DNA of 64,000 bases from Gonatopus flavifemur (Eukaryota; Arthropoda; Insecta; Hymenoptera; Dryinidae): contig JAFFJZ010000013.1 of the NCBI GenBank assembly GCA_018340375.1, positions 1,364,001 to 1,428,000 of the forward strand. Reading direction: 5' to 3'. The notes under the pieces were generated by a model. That model was not told the origin of the DNA. It saw only the letters and a list, made by a program, of their open reading frames with translations, and made no database searches. The position numbers and the translations under genes were made by a program. Below, in pieces: positions 1 through 10,296 of the stretch. Each line of letters starts with the position of its first letter. Position 1 is the first letter of the stretch.

Positions 1-541
1 TTCGCTCTCCATAGAGAAACTATTTTCTGTAGTAGAATCTGGATCTATTCCATCTGAACTGTGAGTATTTTCTTCTTCCGCGGGATTTTGTGATGGTGCA
101 TCGGCATTCGTATTCAATTTCCCGGGCTTATGTATCGAATTATGATCGTAATCGCGTAAATTCAATCTCCAGCGAACGAGTCGTTGGCCAGGATCTTTGA
201 TCGAATCTATCCATTTTGGAGGTTCGTGATCGCTGAATGAAGTGAATTCGGATGGGGGCCAAATCAACGAAAACACAAATCAATGAAATCAGTGTTTGAC
301 AGTGTTTGAGAAGAGAGAGTGTGACGTATGTCTCTTTTCAACCAACTTTTCGTTGATTTGGTTTTTCGTTAATTTGGCCCCCATCCGTAAATTCACGTCC
401 GAATAAATACGGTCTGAAATGAACTACATATAATACTGCTGAACATTCTTTTTCGGTGGTTGAATAATTTTGTTCGGGTTCAGTTAAGGGGCGAGATAAA
501 TGAGCTACAGGTAAATCGAAACCATCGAGATTTTGACTGAG
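1..541 (-). pseudogene. Ty3/Gypsy pol fragment, RNase H domain (split by a MITE)
   Basis: On the minus strand, positions 541 to 387 and then 249 to 1 read as one RNase H domain of a Ty3/Gypsy-type polyprotein. Visible blocks are GFDLPVAHLSRPLTEPEQNY, STTEKECSAVLY, FRPYLFGREF, SDHEPPKWI, RLVRWRLNLRDYD and HKPGKLNTNADA. Together these are the usual order of this domain, which degrades the RNA strand during reverse transcription. A 137-bp MITE sits between GREF and the SDHEPP block. The frame is still open at base 1, so the integrase end and 3' LTR should lie outside the window. The final A-P-S-Q replaces the usual A-L-S-R, a sign of decay. The gag pieces at 1.6-2.0 kb and 5.4-5.9 kb lie upstream in the same orientation and may be the same element; protease and RT between them are not recognisable. 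Confidence 0.85.
250..386. mobile_element. MITE, copy 1 (137 bp)
   Basis: The termini are inverted repeats: the left end starts GGATGGGGGCCAAATCAACG and the right end is TTAATTTGGCCCCCATCC. It is flanked by an 8-bp duplication with one difference (GTGAATTC at 242-249, GTAAATTC at 387-394). Removing it and one duplication restores the RNase H frame. It has no coding capacity. A second copy is at 15,614-15,734. The 8-bp duplication suggests mobilisation by a hAT-like or similar transposase; which one is unknown. Confidence 0.9.
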
Positions 542-1596
542 TACACGGAGAGAACAAAACCGTAATCATCTATGTGACTCACGCTATTCACGCGCGTGAA
601 AGGAGAAATGAATTAGAAAATATTCCGCTATGAGCTACAGAAATGTTTTCAAACGGACACGTTTGTCACGCGCATCGACGCGTGCGACACACTTCGCACT
701 TTCACGGCAACCATCAATGCGATCACACTCCACGGTGTTTTTTTCACGCGCTCCAGCAGCATGATCTTGCAGCGATGCGGGCAGTTTTTCCACAGTCCTC
801 TTAGATGTTTCTCTCTGGCCTATATTTCTGTGTCAGGACTTTTCAAAACTCAATTCTTTGTATAGGTGGTCCTTGAATACGCGGAAAATTATTCCCGAAT
901 ATATGTAATTGAACGGCCGGATCAGTTATGTGCGTGATTTTTCGTCTAGTGCATTTGAAATCAGATACACAGGTTCTTATAATTAAACTCTAGGGAAAAT
1001 CTGAAAGTTGAGGAAGGGGGTATTGAGAAAAATGAAGCGTGAAAATGTTTCAATTCCCTCCTAAATTACACCTAGATAACTCTTCGTTACGCTTAGACGA
1101 CTTCAAGGTTATGCTTTCGTCGCGCTTCAACGCTTTATTTTCACCAGGGACATGAGCAATAAATTCTCCAAATAAAAAAACCTTTGAGGAAGAAATTGTT
1201 GCAAATATACCCAACAACAATTTGACAAATTTTTAGCCACTATTATACTGTAGGTCAAAAACCGGGTGAAGAAAACGGCAATACTCCCGATAATTGACAA
1301 CCTACAATGTACAAGTGGCTCAAAATTCGTCAAATTGGGGTTCAGTATATCTGCAGGGGCTTCCTTGCTGGGAGTTTCTGTCGTCTGGAGAATTTTGCTT
1401 CTCTTAATCATAAAAATCCTCGAATGAGATTAGCGACGGTTGTCTACATTGAGGTTTTGGTAATTTGGTAGACAAAAGGTTCCGCCCATAAGCGATTATT
1501 CAATCCAACTATTCAATTTAGAACATAGTGAGATGTACTCATACAACACAAAGTCTCAGTAAGGTGTCATAATATTGCAGCAATATTCTGGATGGA
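542..1596. other. Unassigned sequence, no gene seen
   Basis: No frame here resembles a known protein. The stretch around 590-780 is locally GC-rich with CG-containing words (cgcgcgtg, cgcgcatcgacgcgtg). It lies between the Gypsy RNase H fragment and the gag fragment, so it may hold eroded pol sequence, but I cannot show this. Confidence 0.3.
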
Positions 1597-1983
1597 TCAA
1601 GTGGATGGATCGAAGCCGCGGGATTCATTTTGAGGGCTTCTCAAAATTCCTGTTGGGTTTGTAAAAGAAGTAGATGGTTCGGGACTAGGAGTTCTCGATT
1701 CTTCAGAATCAGTAATAGCATAATTTCGGTCATTTCTATGGGTTCCATCATGATCATAGTTTTGAGAAAGCGGAGAATCATGGGAGTTCTTATCAGAAAA
1801 AGAGACTCTCGTAGGCTCTCTTCCTGCTATCATTCCGGATTTCATTTTTATTTCAGTTCTTACAGCAATTTTATGTGCATCATCTACATTTTTCGGATCT
1901 CTTACATCCACTACTCTAGCCAATTCATCAAGTGATCCTCTCAAAAACGGTTCTAATGCACATTCTTGTATCGATTCCATCAT
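1597..1983 (-). pseudogene. Retrotransposon gag fragment, C-terminal part
   Basis: The minus-strand frame reads MMESIQECALEPFLRGS, then LDELARVVDVRDPKNVDDA and HKIAVRTEIKM. This matches the second half of gag core domains of Ty3/Gypsy-like elements (I-x-ECAL-x-x-F-x-G, then V-x-x-R-x-P-x-x-x-x-DA). After this comes a low-complexity acidic and Ser/Pro-rich tail with no CCHC knuckle. The other half of a similar gag domain is at 5,380-5,853 on the same strand, so a single gag gene may have been split by the repeat and LINE sequence between them. Assignment is by motif only. Confidence 0.6.
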
Positions 1984-2164
1984 TGGCTCTACATTCCCAC
2001 CTTATTGCTTCCTCGTTAGAGAGAAGCTTGGTGATGGTTTCGAGGAGCCGAAAATTTTTTTGTCTCGGGATTCAAAATCTCCTAGACCAAAATGTTCCTC
2101 AGAATTCGGGGACAATGTTGTTACCGTGTTTGTCTGTGTGGCTGTAGCCCCTCCCTAAGTTTCG

Positions 2165-2560
2165 TACGCGCCTATCTTCCGTTCCGCTTATCCGGTCGTT
2201 TCGAAATTTTTATCATAGTTGTGGGCTGGGGTGATAGTGGTCCCATGTACGTTTGAACCTGATTCATCCTGGAGAATTGGGTGTATGAAAAGGACTCTGA
2301 CAAAAAATGAACATTTTGCGTAGGCGTGTATCTTTGCTTCCTATTATCCGAATCCAATCAAACTTCAACCACGTTTTAGTCATGACCCGATAGTGGTCCC
2401 ACATGATTTTCATCCCAATCGGTTGAAAACTGTGGGAAATTTTTCTTTGGGATCTGTATTTTTCTTCAAAGCATGCCTTCCCCATGTCCATATTATCCGA
2501 ATGTCTTGGAACTCTGAGTATATCCGATTCACGAGATGTTAGTTATATGATATGAATTTC
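2165..2560. repeat. R1 repeat, partial unit upstream of the LINE
   Basis: This is part of a dispersed, tandemly arranged family that I call R1. Recognition words are gatagtggtcccatg, ttcatcccaatcggttg, gtgggaaattt, gcatgccttccccatg and acgagatgttagttatatga. The same words recur in the same order at 3,841-4,740, 15,561-16,110, 19,473-19,805 and, inverted, at 33,685-33,775. The unit is interrupted at 2,560 by a LINE and resumes at 3,841. Confidence 0.75.
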
Positions 2561-3840
2561 ATCATCATGAAGTAATCAGTCTTATGACTGGTTTGATGAA
2601 ATCCTCCAACCCTGTCTATTATCCGCTAACCGCTTAACTTCTGCATATCAACGACAGCCCTCATCTTGTATAATTTGCTTCATATAACTTAATCTAGGTC
2701 TACCTCTTCGAGTTTTACCATTCATTTTTCCTTCCAATATTGTTTTCAATAGGCTATCATGCCTCAATGTGTGTCCTATCGAATTACTTCTCCTTTTCAC
2801 GACCTGTCTCAAGAGACTTCTTCTTTCATTTACCTTCTCAAGTACTTCTTCATTTCTTACTTTCTCTATCCACTTTATTCTCAGCATTTTCCTATAACAC
2901 CACATTTCAAAAGCTCCAAGTCTTCGTTGGTCCGTTTTTCCAATTGTCCAAGTTTCGCAACCATACAATGCCGTGCTCCAAACGTAACTCTTCAACAATT
3001 TCTTCCTTACTGCTAAGCTAATATTCTTCGAACATAGTAACTGTTTCTTTTGGTGGAAAGCCTGTTTCCCTTGTGCTATTCTTGCTCTTATATCTTTTTC
3101 GCTCTTATCGTTTTCTGTAATTATGCTTCCTAGATATTTAAATTCCTTGACTGGCTGAATTGTCTCTGCATCTATTTTGATTTTCGTTCTTCTTGATGTT
3201 CTCGCTGTTGTACAAATCATAAATTTTGTTTTGTCATTATTTATATTCATACAATATTTGTCTAGTAATATTTTTTTCATAGTTTTGAGAGTATTTTCTA
3301 ACTCAGCACCACTCGTAGCTGATATAGCTATGTCATCCGCAAATGCTTAATGCTCAACATGCTTACATTTTCACCTTGAATCTGTAATTTCAATGGCACT
3401 TGCTCCTTCACTTCGTTCATTGCTTCTTCTATATACAAATTGAAAATCAGTGGCGATAGTGAGCATCCTCGTCTCACCCCTCTTCTAATTTGTGCTTCTC
3501 CTTCCTGACCGTCTATTCCTATTATTGCGGTTTGATTCTTATATAATTCATATATTATTCTCCTATCCCTGAAATTGATTCCTACCTTTTTCAAAATCGT
3601 AAACATCTTCTCCCAATCAACATTATCGAATGCTTTTTGTATATCTACAAAACCTATACACACAGACTTTTTTAACTCTAGACTTTTCTCTACTACTGTT
3701 CTCAGTGCTAATATTGCTTCCCGCGTTCCCCTATTTTTCCTGAAACCGAACGGATCTTCTGCCAATCCACTCTCCATTTTATTCTCAATTCTCCTGTATA
3801 TGATTTTGGTCAGTATTTTCGAGGCATGTGAAGTTGAACT
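2561..3840 (-). mobile_element. RTE-like LINE, 5'-truncated copy
   Basis: A 1,280-bp piece of a non-LTR retrotransposon whose 3' end points left. The 3' terminus is a short ATC/GAT trinucleotide run (atcatcatg at 2,561), typical of RTE-type elements that lack poly(A). It is flanked by a perfect 9-bp duplication ATGAATTTC (2,552-2,560 and 3,841-3,849). The 5' truncation plus this duplication is the signature of target-primed reverse transcription. It is closely related to the near full-length copy at 16,111-19,472. Confidence 0.9.
2648..3840 (-). pseudogene. RTE-like reverse transcriptase, C-terminal part
   Basis: Two minus-strand frames (3,840-3,328, then 3,280-2,648) cover the RT from about the TSHASKILTKIIYRR block to the C-terminus. 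Seen are FGFRKNRGTREAILALR, GFVDIQKAFDNVDW, RRGVRRGCSLSPLIFNLYIEE and, in the downstream frame, KEFKYLGSIITEN, WSTALYGCETWT and FEMWCYRKMLRI. These are landmarks of proteins often annotated as craniofacial development protein 2-like, which are RTE-type LINE products. A frameshift near 3,350 disrupts the F-x-DD catalytic block, so it cannot be active. Endonuclease is absent because of the 5' truncation. Confidence 0.88.
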
Positions 3841-5365
3841 ATGAATTTCAGGCACATTGAAATTGGGGGGAGGAAAAACAAAGGAAATCAGGATCCTTTT
3901 TGTCTGTCTGTTTGTCTGTGTGTATGTGACAAATTCGCGAACATGTATATCTTCCGTTCGTATTATTCGATCGTAATAAAATTTCCACTATAGTCATGTG
4001 CAGTGTTGATAGTGGTTCCATATAAGTTCCAACCTCATCGTTACAGAAAAACGGGAGGGGTGAGAAGAAATTTTTCGAAAAATCGTGATTTTGTGAACGC
4101 GCGTATCTCTGCTTCCCATTATCCAAACCCGATCAACTTCCAACCACGTTGTATTCATGATCCGGTAGTGGTCCCATTTGAGTTTCATCCCAATCGGTTG
4201 AAAATTGTGGGAAATTTCTCTTCGGGGTTTGTATTTTCTTCGAAAGCAAACCTTCCCCATATCCATATCATCAAAATGTGATGGGACTGTGAGTGTATTC
4301 AGTGAACAAGGTGTTAGTTGCATGATATAAATTCCACGTAAATCGGAATTGAGTGGGTGAAGGAAAAATGAAAATAGATTCCTTGTTTGTCTGTCTGTGT
4401 GTATGTAACAAATTTGCAAAAGCGTATATCTCCCGTTCATATGATCTAACCGGGTTGAAATTTCCACCATGATTTCATGCGGTTTCGATAGTGGTCATGT
4501 TGATTTCAAACTAATCGTTATAGAAAGAATGAGACAGAGGAAGGAAACAACTGATGGGAAATTCTTATTTTGCGATCGGGCATGTTTCTGTTTCCTGTTA
4601 TACGATTGCGATGAAATTTTTACTATCTAGTAATTGTGATCCGATAGTGTTCTGACATGAATTTCACCCCAATTGATTGGAAAGTATGGACAATTTCTTT
4701 TGTCACACTTATAATTTGACAATATCCCTTAGTTTAATTCCCTTTCTGTGGTGGCGCTAGTTCAAAAACTGGACCACGTTCTGAGGCCCCGTTAGCAATC
4801 TCTTCCAACTCATTCCTGCCCGCGTTCACTCCAGTATGCTCATGTTCCAAATTCTTGCCCTCGTACAGTGGGTGGATTCAGTCCGTTCCGTCCCAGTTCC
4901 ACAACTTGAGAACATCCACAATCAGATCAGCATTGTAAGCATAATATTTGATTTTGAAACTTCTAAACAATTTCATCGAACAACATGAATCATTTCTCAC
5001 GTGTTTAGGTGGGTGAAATTCAATTTTCATCAAAACTTTGTGAATTATGGCATAGTTCTCCGCAACTCATCAGAAGTGGGAGGTAACGGATTAAATCCAC
5101 CTAGAGACCTTCTGGGCAGTGATGCCAGAGTCGACGAGATCACTCCCTTCATCACGCTTTGTCGGCGGTTTTATTGTGTGTGTGAAATTTCTATATAGAT
5201 GAGTTTCACCCCAATCGGTTTAAAAGTATGGAAAATTTTTTCTGCAACTCTCATTATCCGACAATGTTTTTCGGAGCTTTATCATCTGAATATTTGCAGA
5301 TAATTTTTTTCCATCACAGTTGTGGACCGAGGTGATAGTGGTCCCATATACACTGTTTTCCAATA
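3841..5365. repeat. R1 tandem repeat array (~480-bp units)
   Basis: Two successive units begin at about 3,841 (atgaatttcaggcacattga) and 4,324 (atataaattccacgtaaatc), a period near 483 bp. Each carries a tgtctgtctgtgtgtatgt run, then cgtatatctcccgttc, tagtggt and the accacgttgtattcatgatcc-like block. Units are diverged. After a less clear stretch (about 4,741-5,170) the words reappear at 5,190-5,345 (gagtttcaccccaatcggtt, gatagtggtcccatata). No credible protein is encoded. The family behaves like a satellite or the remains of an unclassified element. Confidence 0.65.
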
Positions 5366-5379
5366 CAAACGAGGAAGCC

Positions 5380-5853
5380 ATGTGCCAGTTGGGCAGCGTT
5401 TTCTCCTCCTAAGACGACTTTCGCACCGCTCAATAATAAATTCAGACGATCTCAGACATCGCTCACGGTTTCTCCGTGTCTCATTTTGATATTATAAATT
5501 CCATGATGATGATATGGGTAACTTTTCCCTGGCGCGAATCGAGCTTTCAAATGTTTCATTACCAAATCATCTACGATTGTGGAAGTTTCTCCAAATGTAC
5601 TGTCTCTCGCGCTACCTTGTAATCTTCCTAAAACTGCTCTTACATATGCTCCTTGGGAAGCGGGAGGCATATACGCTGCTCCATTTTGAAAATCATGGGG
5701 AAAATTTTTCAAGGGAATATTTTTACCATCAAAATATGGTACATTCAAAATACTTTGTTGCGATGACATGCATTCCACGATCGAATGCATCATCGCATCT
5801 GAAGCGTTCAATTGAGTTTCCGAACCACCAGGAGTATCGTTATCATTCGGCAT
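5380..5853 (-). pseudogene. Retrotransposon gag fragment, N-terminal part
   Basis: Starting at an ATG at 5,853 (minus), the frame has an acidic, Asn/Gln-rich start, then VPYFDGKNIPLKNF, YVRAVLGRLQGSARDS, a LVMKHLKARFAPGKS block and KMRHGETVSDV. This is the layout of the retrotransposon gag core (F-x-G, then A-x-x-x-L-x-G-x-A, then a conserved F near L-x-x-x-F, then GE). An in-frame stop follows SDV at 5,452; the same frame continues for ~25 residues to about 5,380. The missing second half resembles the fragment at 1,597-1,983. Ty3/Gypsy is the best fit; Copia-like gag is less likely. Confidence 0.6.
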
Positions 5854-6095
5854 TCTTGGAAATTTTCATTCAACTGATCCAGGAAGGAAAGTCCAATCGT
5901 ATTTCGATTACTTTAATCGGATTAGCTGTCAATGTCAGTTATTGATTCGTATGATTCCTTCGATCCAGTGATCAAAATTTCCCTTCCGTGTCAATTGGTT
6001 ATTGCGGGTAGATTTCATTGAATCAACGAGTGGGAAAAAACACATAGAATCAATAGTGATTGGTTAATGTTCCCGAAGTTCTCGTATGTATATAT

Positions 6096-6134
<39 letters not shown>

Positions 6135-7440
6135 ATATATGTATATGACGGAGGAAGAAAAATGGAGTATCGAAGAAGAGCGAAATAAGGAGGGAAGAAA
6201 GGAAGAAAAGCCACAGAGAAGAATCTCACTCACCGTTCTGCGAGCTGGTTTCGGCACTTATTTTAGTTTTTGATTTATTGAAAATTGTTCGTTATTATTA
6301 TTGATTATTATGATTCATTGTTCGAGGTGTAGGCTTTATCCAATTCCTTGCGTTGATGAAACTAAAAAGAAACCAATGCACTTACATACTGAACTATTCC
6401 TCGAGTTTCTCTCTCTTTCTCGATTCCTCGCAGGAGCGATGGCCCGCAAGAGTGCGGAGGAATAAACCGACACCATCAAAAGGGCTCCAGTGTATATCCG
6501 TCCTCCGAGCGGAAGGGCCCTGAGCTTTTCCTTTTTCGCTCATCCCTTCATAGCTCGAAAGGTGGATATACGAGTTGACTTTTCAGATTTCCACCAGGGG
6601 AAAGCATGAACCCCTGGTGGAGCTCTTGTACCGCCGGCATCCTCACCCATGAGAGACAACGCCCCAAGAGAGAGGGAGAGAGGAGTACTTACTTTTTTTT
6701 TGAACGGTTTTGAGCGTGGTTGAGAGAAGACTGGTCGCCCGATGGCAATCGCCGACCAAGAAGGAATTCTATGGCGGAAAGTGGGAGGTTGATTGTTCTC
6801 AGCCTAATCAGCACTTCAACATGCCACCAAGATTTCTAGGAAATCCGGTGTCAAATTTCCCTGCCGATGGGCCTTCGTACGTGACTTATCGCTGCTGAGG
6901 CCTGCATTTTGCTGGCCTCAACAATGGAAAGCCACGGCACGTGGCTCCGCGGAGAGCAATCAACCGTGTGTCTAAAAGAAAGGAATATAAGAATTTAGAA
7001 TCCTGGCGATCACATACATACACATGCATACAATTGCATATGTGAATACATATATGCACACGCATACACGTGAATAGCTATTGTAGCTAGGTTCGGTGAC
7101 AGCCATCGTGCAAGTCATAAGCGTAAGAGGAAAAAAAAGATTGAAGATGTCGTGAAGAAAGGAAAAAGAGTGACAAAGTAGGAAGAGGCACCCGTTGTGT
7201 GGTCACGCCGAGGCACACAAACGAGGGAAAGAGAGAAAGGTTACGAGTTGCTCCGTCGCTCGTCGGTGCACAATCGACGTTCAAGGAAATCTCCAAACGA
7301 AATATAATTCTGTGAAGTCGGCGAGTTGTTTTGAAATGAAGTTCACGTTCACTTAAGGTGAATCATAATTGTATCGTAAATTATTGTATAGAATTTCCGA
7401 AAAATTTCGTGTGAAAATTTCCTCGAACGTGACAAAGGTA
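5854..7440. other. Non-coding stretch with microsatellite and hairpins
   Basis: I see no convincing gene. A (TA)n tract lies at about 6,094-6,132. The GC-richer block 6,420-6,960 has three strong hairpins (listed separately) and the words cccgcaagagtg and ggaataaa. Similar words occur at 52,752-52,768, where they resemble the poly(A)-signal region of an LTR, so this could be LTR debris, but no boundaries are visible. 7,010-7,080 is CA/TA-rich. Confidence 0.35.
6590..6621. other. Perfect hairpin, 11-bp stem
   Basis: TCCACCAGGGG (6,590-6,600) and CCCCTGGTGGA (6,611-6,621) are perfect complements around a 10-base loop aaagcatgaa. Two more stems follow in the same GC-richer block: GAGGCC/GGCCTC around 6,897-6,919, and GCCACG gca CGTGGC at 6,931-6,945. 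This clustering suggests a structured transcript or element terminus; I do not recognise the family. Confidence 0.6.
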
Positions 7441-8462
7441 AGGCCCGCATGGAGAGTTTGAACATGGAAATGGGTGATTATCAGCGTCAAGAGGGGGTGA
7501 CTTTTCAGAACGATCGGGTGTTTCACTTGTTCTGGGAGGTCAGCATGACTGAGTCTCCCTCCGACAAGGATGAGACCCGTATTGTCTAATTAAGGGTTCA
7601 AGCTAGATAGGGGACTTCCCTTTCTAACAGGATTACGGTGTATAAGCTCAGCGAGTTCTTCCGGGAAGAGTTCCCTTTGCATATATTCCAGCCAATATAA
7701 CTTTGCGGCTTGGATTTCGTCAGGTTGGAGGGCTTGAGGTACAGTCAATGCATTTTGGTTGGGAGAATTTCGGACGGGAATTCCTAATTTTCCTTTGAGC
7801 CTCTCGTTCAATCGAAGAATATACCCGGTCACTCGTAAGAGCTCGGACCATGAGGAATAGCGATGGGCAAGATCCCATTCGGAGTGCGCAGTTAGGGCAC
7901 ATGTGATTCTACTGCGTCGCTCTTCGAGGAGTGTTTCGGGCGGAATTGAGGACGGCTCATTCGAGCTCGGCAAATCAGTGTCTGTTAGCCACGGAGGGCC
8001 GGACCACCACAAATCAAACGTTGATAACTCGGTTGCGGATAATCCTCGTGATGCACAATCGGCAGGATTTCCGTGCGTGAGAACGTGATGCCACTCAGCA
8101 TCTGGAAGCAAAGTTTGAATGGCGGCAACACGGTTGGCAACAAACGTTCTCCACCTTGAGGGAGGTTGTTGGATCCAAGCCAACGTAATAGTGCAATCGG
8201 TCAAACAGTAGAATTTGGGGTTGGAAATCGGGAGTGTGGTCTTAACATACGAAATGAGTCGAGCGAGGAGAAGAGCAGCTGAAAGTCCCAAGCGCGGGCC
8301 GCTCAAAGTTTTTAATGGAGCCACGGCTAATTTTGCGACAAGGAGCGACACATGAACGGACCCGCTCATGGATATAAGTCGAATGTACACTACAGCCGCA
8401 TATGCAGCTGTCGAGGCGTCAGCAAAACCCGTGAATCTCGGCGTGAGAGGTGTCAGATCCAC
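7441..8462 (-). pseudogene. BEL/Pao RNase H and connection to integrase
   Basis: The frame from 8,462 carries FTGFADASTAAYAAVVYIR (first RNase H Asp in FADAS), an LSAALLLARL block, then FYCLTDCTITLAWIQ and WHHVLTHGNPADCASRGL, which is the conserved end of the BEL RNase H-like domain (GNPAD-x-x-SRG). It then reads WSELLRVTGYILRL and YWLEYMQRELFPEEL. After a stop at 7,590 the same protein continues as LILVGGRLSHADLPEQ, KHPIVLKSHPLLTLIITHFH and ends at HAGL near 7,441. The homology breaks exactly where the integrase zinc finger should start. Confidence 0.85.
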
Positions 8463-8496
8463 AGTTTGTCTATCTAGGGATTACGATTTTTTCGAG

Positions 8497-9358
8497 TCAC
8501 GGCAAGGTGTGATGATATTGTTGCCATTGGGTGAGTGATTCGGAAGGAACGGGTTCGTCCCAATCACACTTGCGGAGCCGAAGTTGTTGCATTAGAATTT
8601 TGGCTGATATTACGACAGGCGTTACCCATCCTAGTGGATCGAAAAGTCTCGAAATGTTGGACAATATGGTTCGCTTCGTGTTTCCCGATTGGGAGGGCTG
8701 GCTCACTTGGAACTAGAAAATATCGCGATGAGGATTCCACGTAATTCCTAAAATTTTGAGATCGATTTCGGGTTCTTGCGAGTGCATGTCTCTCTGTTCA
8801 GCGAGGCCGTGATCAGAAGGGTCAATGCCGGCTTGCAAAGTGGAGCAATTGCTCGCCTATTCGCGTAAACGAAAATGTCCCTGATTGAGCAAATCAACGA
8901 GTTGGTTGCGCGTTGCGAGAGCAAGGTCGCGATCGTCAGCACCGAAAAGACAGTCATGTACATAAAAATTATTGAGCGATACTGGGAGAGCTAAGGGAAA
9001 ATGATGTCCTTCATCACGTGCGAGCTGTTTCAGCACCCGTAAGGCTTGATATGGGGCTGAAGCGGTGCCGTAAGTTACGGTGAGTGACTTGTATTCTTCG
9101 ATCGGGGCCATAATTGAATCACGCCAAAGGATGGAAACGCCAATTCGGAATGATTGCGGCTGGTTCAGTTTAGAGCTTTCTCCCTATCAGTAGATGGTCA
9201 TTGAGAGAGCTACCATTCGAGCTTTGCGATGACGCGTTGGAAACAACGCGTAACCGCGTAGCGCAACTATGGTCTCGTACTACGGCGTGGTGGAGGATAT
9301 AATAGGTTTGACTTCGGCTTTTGGTCGATAACGCAGAAGTCTCAATCATATGGCCCAT
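8497..9358 (-). pseudogene. BEL/Pao reverse transcriptase remnant
   Basis: Pieces in three frames cover the RT. 9,358-9,170 contains YYILHHAVVRD and TRLRVVSNASS (normally RVVFDAS). 9,111-8,857 contains KSLTVTYGTASAPYQALRVL and FYVHDCLFGADD, where the catalytic Y-x-DD box has become Y-V-H-D. 8,706-8,497 contains LFDPLGWVTPVVISAKILMQ (thumb region). The altered catalytic box and the frameshifts show it is dead. Order and spacing are normal for BEL pol. Confidence 0.85.
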
Positions 9359-10296
9359 ATTCTCATATTAGGTCATGAACGATCGATAGGAACCTTCCAT
9401 GGCGGAGTTACGCTTGAATCGTTATTCGGTTTGAGTCAAATTCCGGACAGCTACTGTGAGGGATTCGCGGGTATCAATTGGGGAACCGGACCATATAGCG
9501 GCCATCGGGTAATCGCGAGTGAGTCTGCTCAAAATGAACCTCACATTGTTTTTCCTCGGGACTTAAACGGGTTTCCTGGGGGATCGATTCTGTTTCCCAG
9601 AAGCGGCGAAGGTCTCCATCAAGAGTTTCAAGGATATGCTGATGATGAATATGGGGAGTGGGTGTAGAGGAACACGAAGATGAACTGACTGGGTCGGTTG
9701 AAATCCAACCTAGTGTGGTGTTTTGGGCCAGAGACTCATTATCGGACCCTGAACGGACTCCTGCACGTATGATTTCACTATATAGTTCGCTACTGCGGCC
9801 ATGCAGAGTTTTCCGTGACTCTTGCAGGGACGTATTGCGTTGAAGCCTTCAGAACTAACGCCGTTACTGGATATCTAGGCTCATGGGTGATCGTTGGAGT
9901 TACAGTAAGCGAAGTTGCATAGTGAATAGGAGTTTTAATATCGCCAACTCCAGTTACGAGTGCTGAACATTTTTGTTCCACTAAGCGAAGATCTTGAGCG
10001 ATCTTTCCGGTTAATCAATTTACAACTGAGCCGGGGTCAATCAACGCGCGAACTCTAATTGAACGACCTTGTGGTGAATGAACAATTACGTGAGCAGTTG
10101 CTAGTAAAGTACCGGTACGCGTTGAAAAGGATTTCAATACACATCGTGTTGCAAGATGAGGTTCATTCTGAGATGACGATGCCAGAGATTAGCAACGGAT
10201 GTTCCACCACGAGCTCGCTCCGAGTTTTCCTGAGGAAGCAGCAAACTATGGTGTTTTTATGACAATGTTCACACATCTTCGAATTCGTGCACGTTG
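9359..10296 (-). pseudogene. BEL/Pao protease to RT linker, degraded
   Basis: This stretch lies between gag and RT on the minus strand, where the aspartic protease (DUF1758-like) and linker should be. I see only short in-frame scraps, for example residues around 9,790-9,981 (HEPRYPVTALVLKAS). No intact D-S/T-G protease motif is visible in a long frame. It is assigned by position, not by clear motifs. Confidence 0.5.

Noticed and set aside
3575..3844. Plus-strand frames opposite the LINE reverse transcriptase, and similar ones at 16,993-18,353.
   Set aside because: They are antisense shadows of the LINE coding region, rich in Ser/Phe/Leu as expected for the complement of Lys/Glu-rich codons.
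6067..6273. Frames on both strands over the (TA)n tract.
   Set aside because: Tyr/Ile runs come directly from the dinucleotide repeat.
7400..7445. A possible splice donor (acaaaggtaaggcc) that would end an exon next to the BEL truncation.
   Set aside because: No upstream coding frame or matching acceptor could be supported; the junction is more simply the break point of BEL copy 2.
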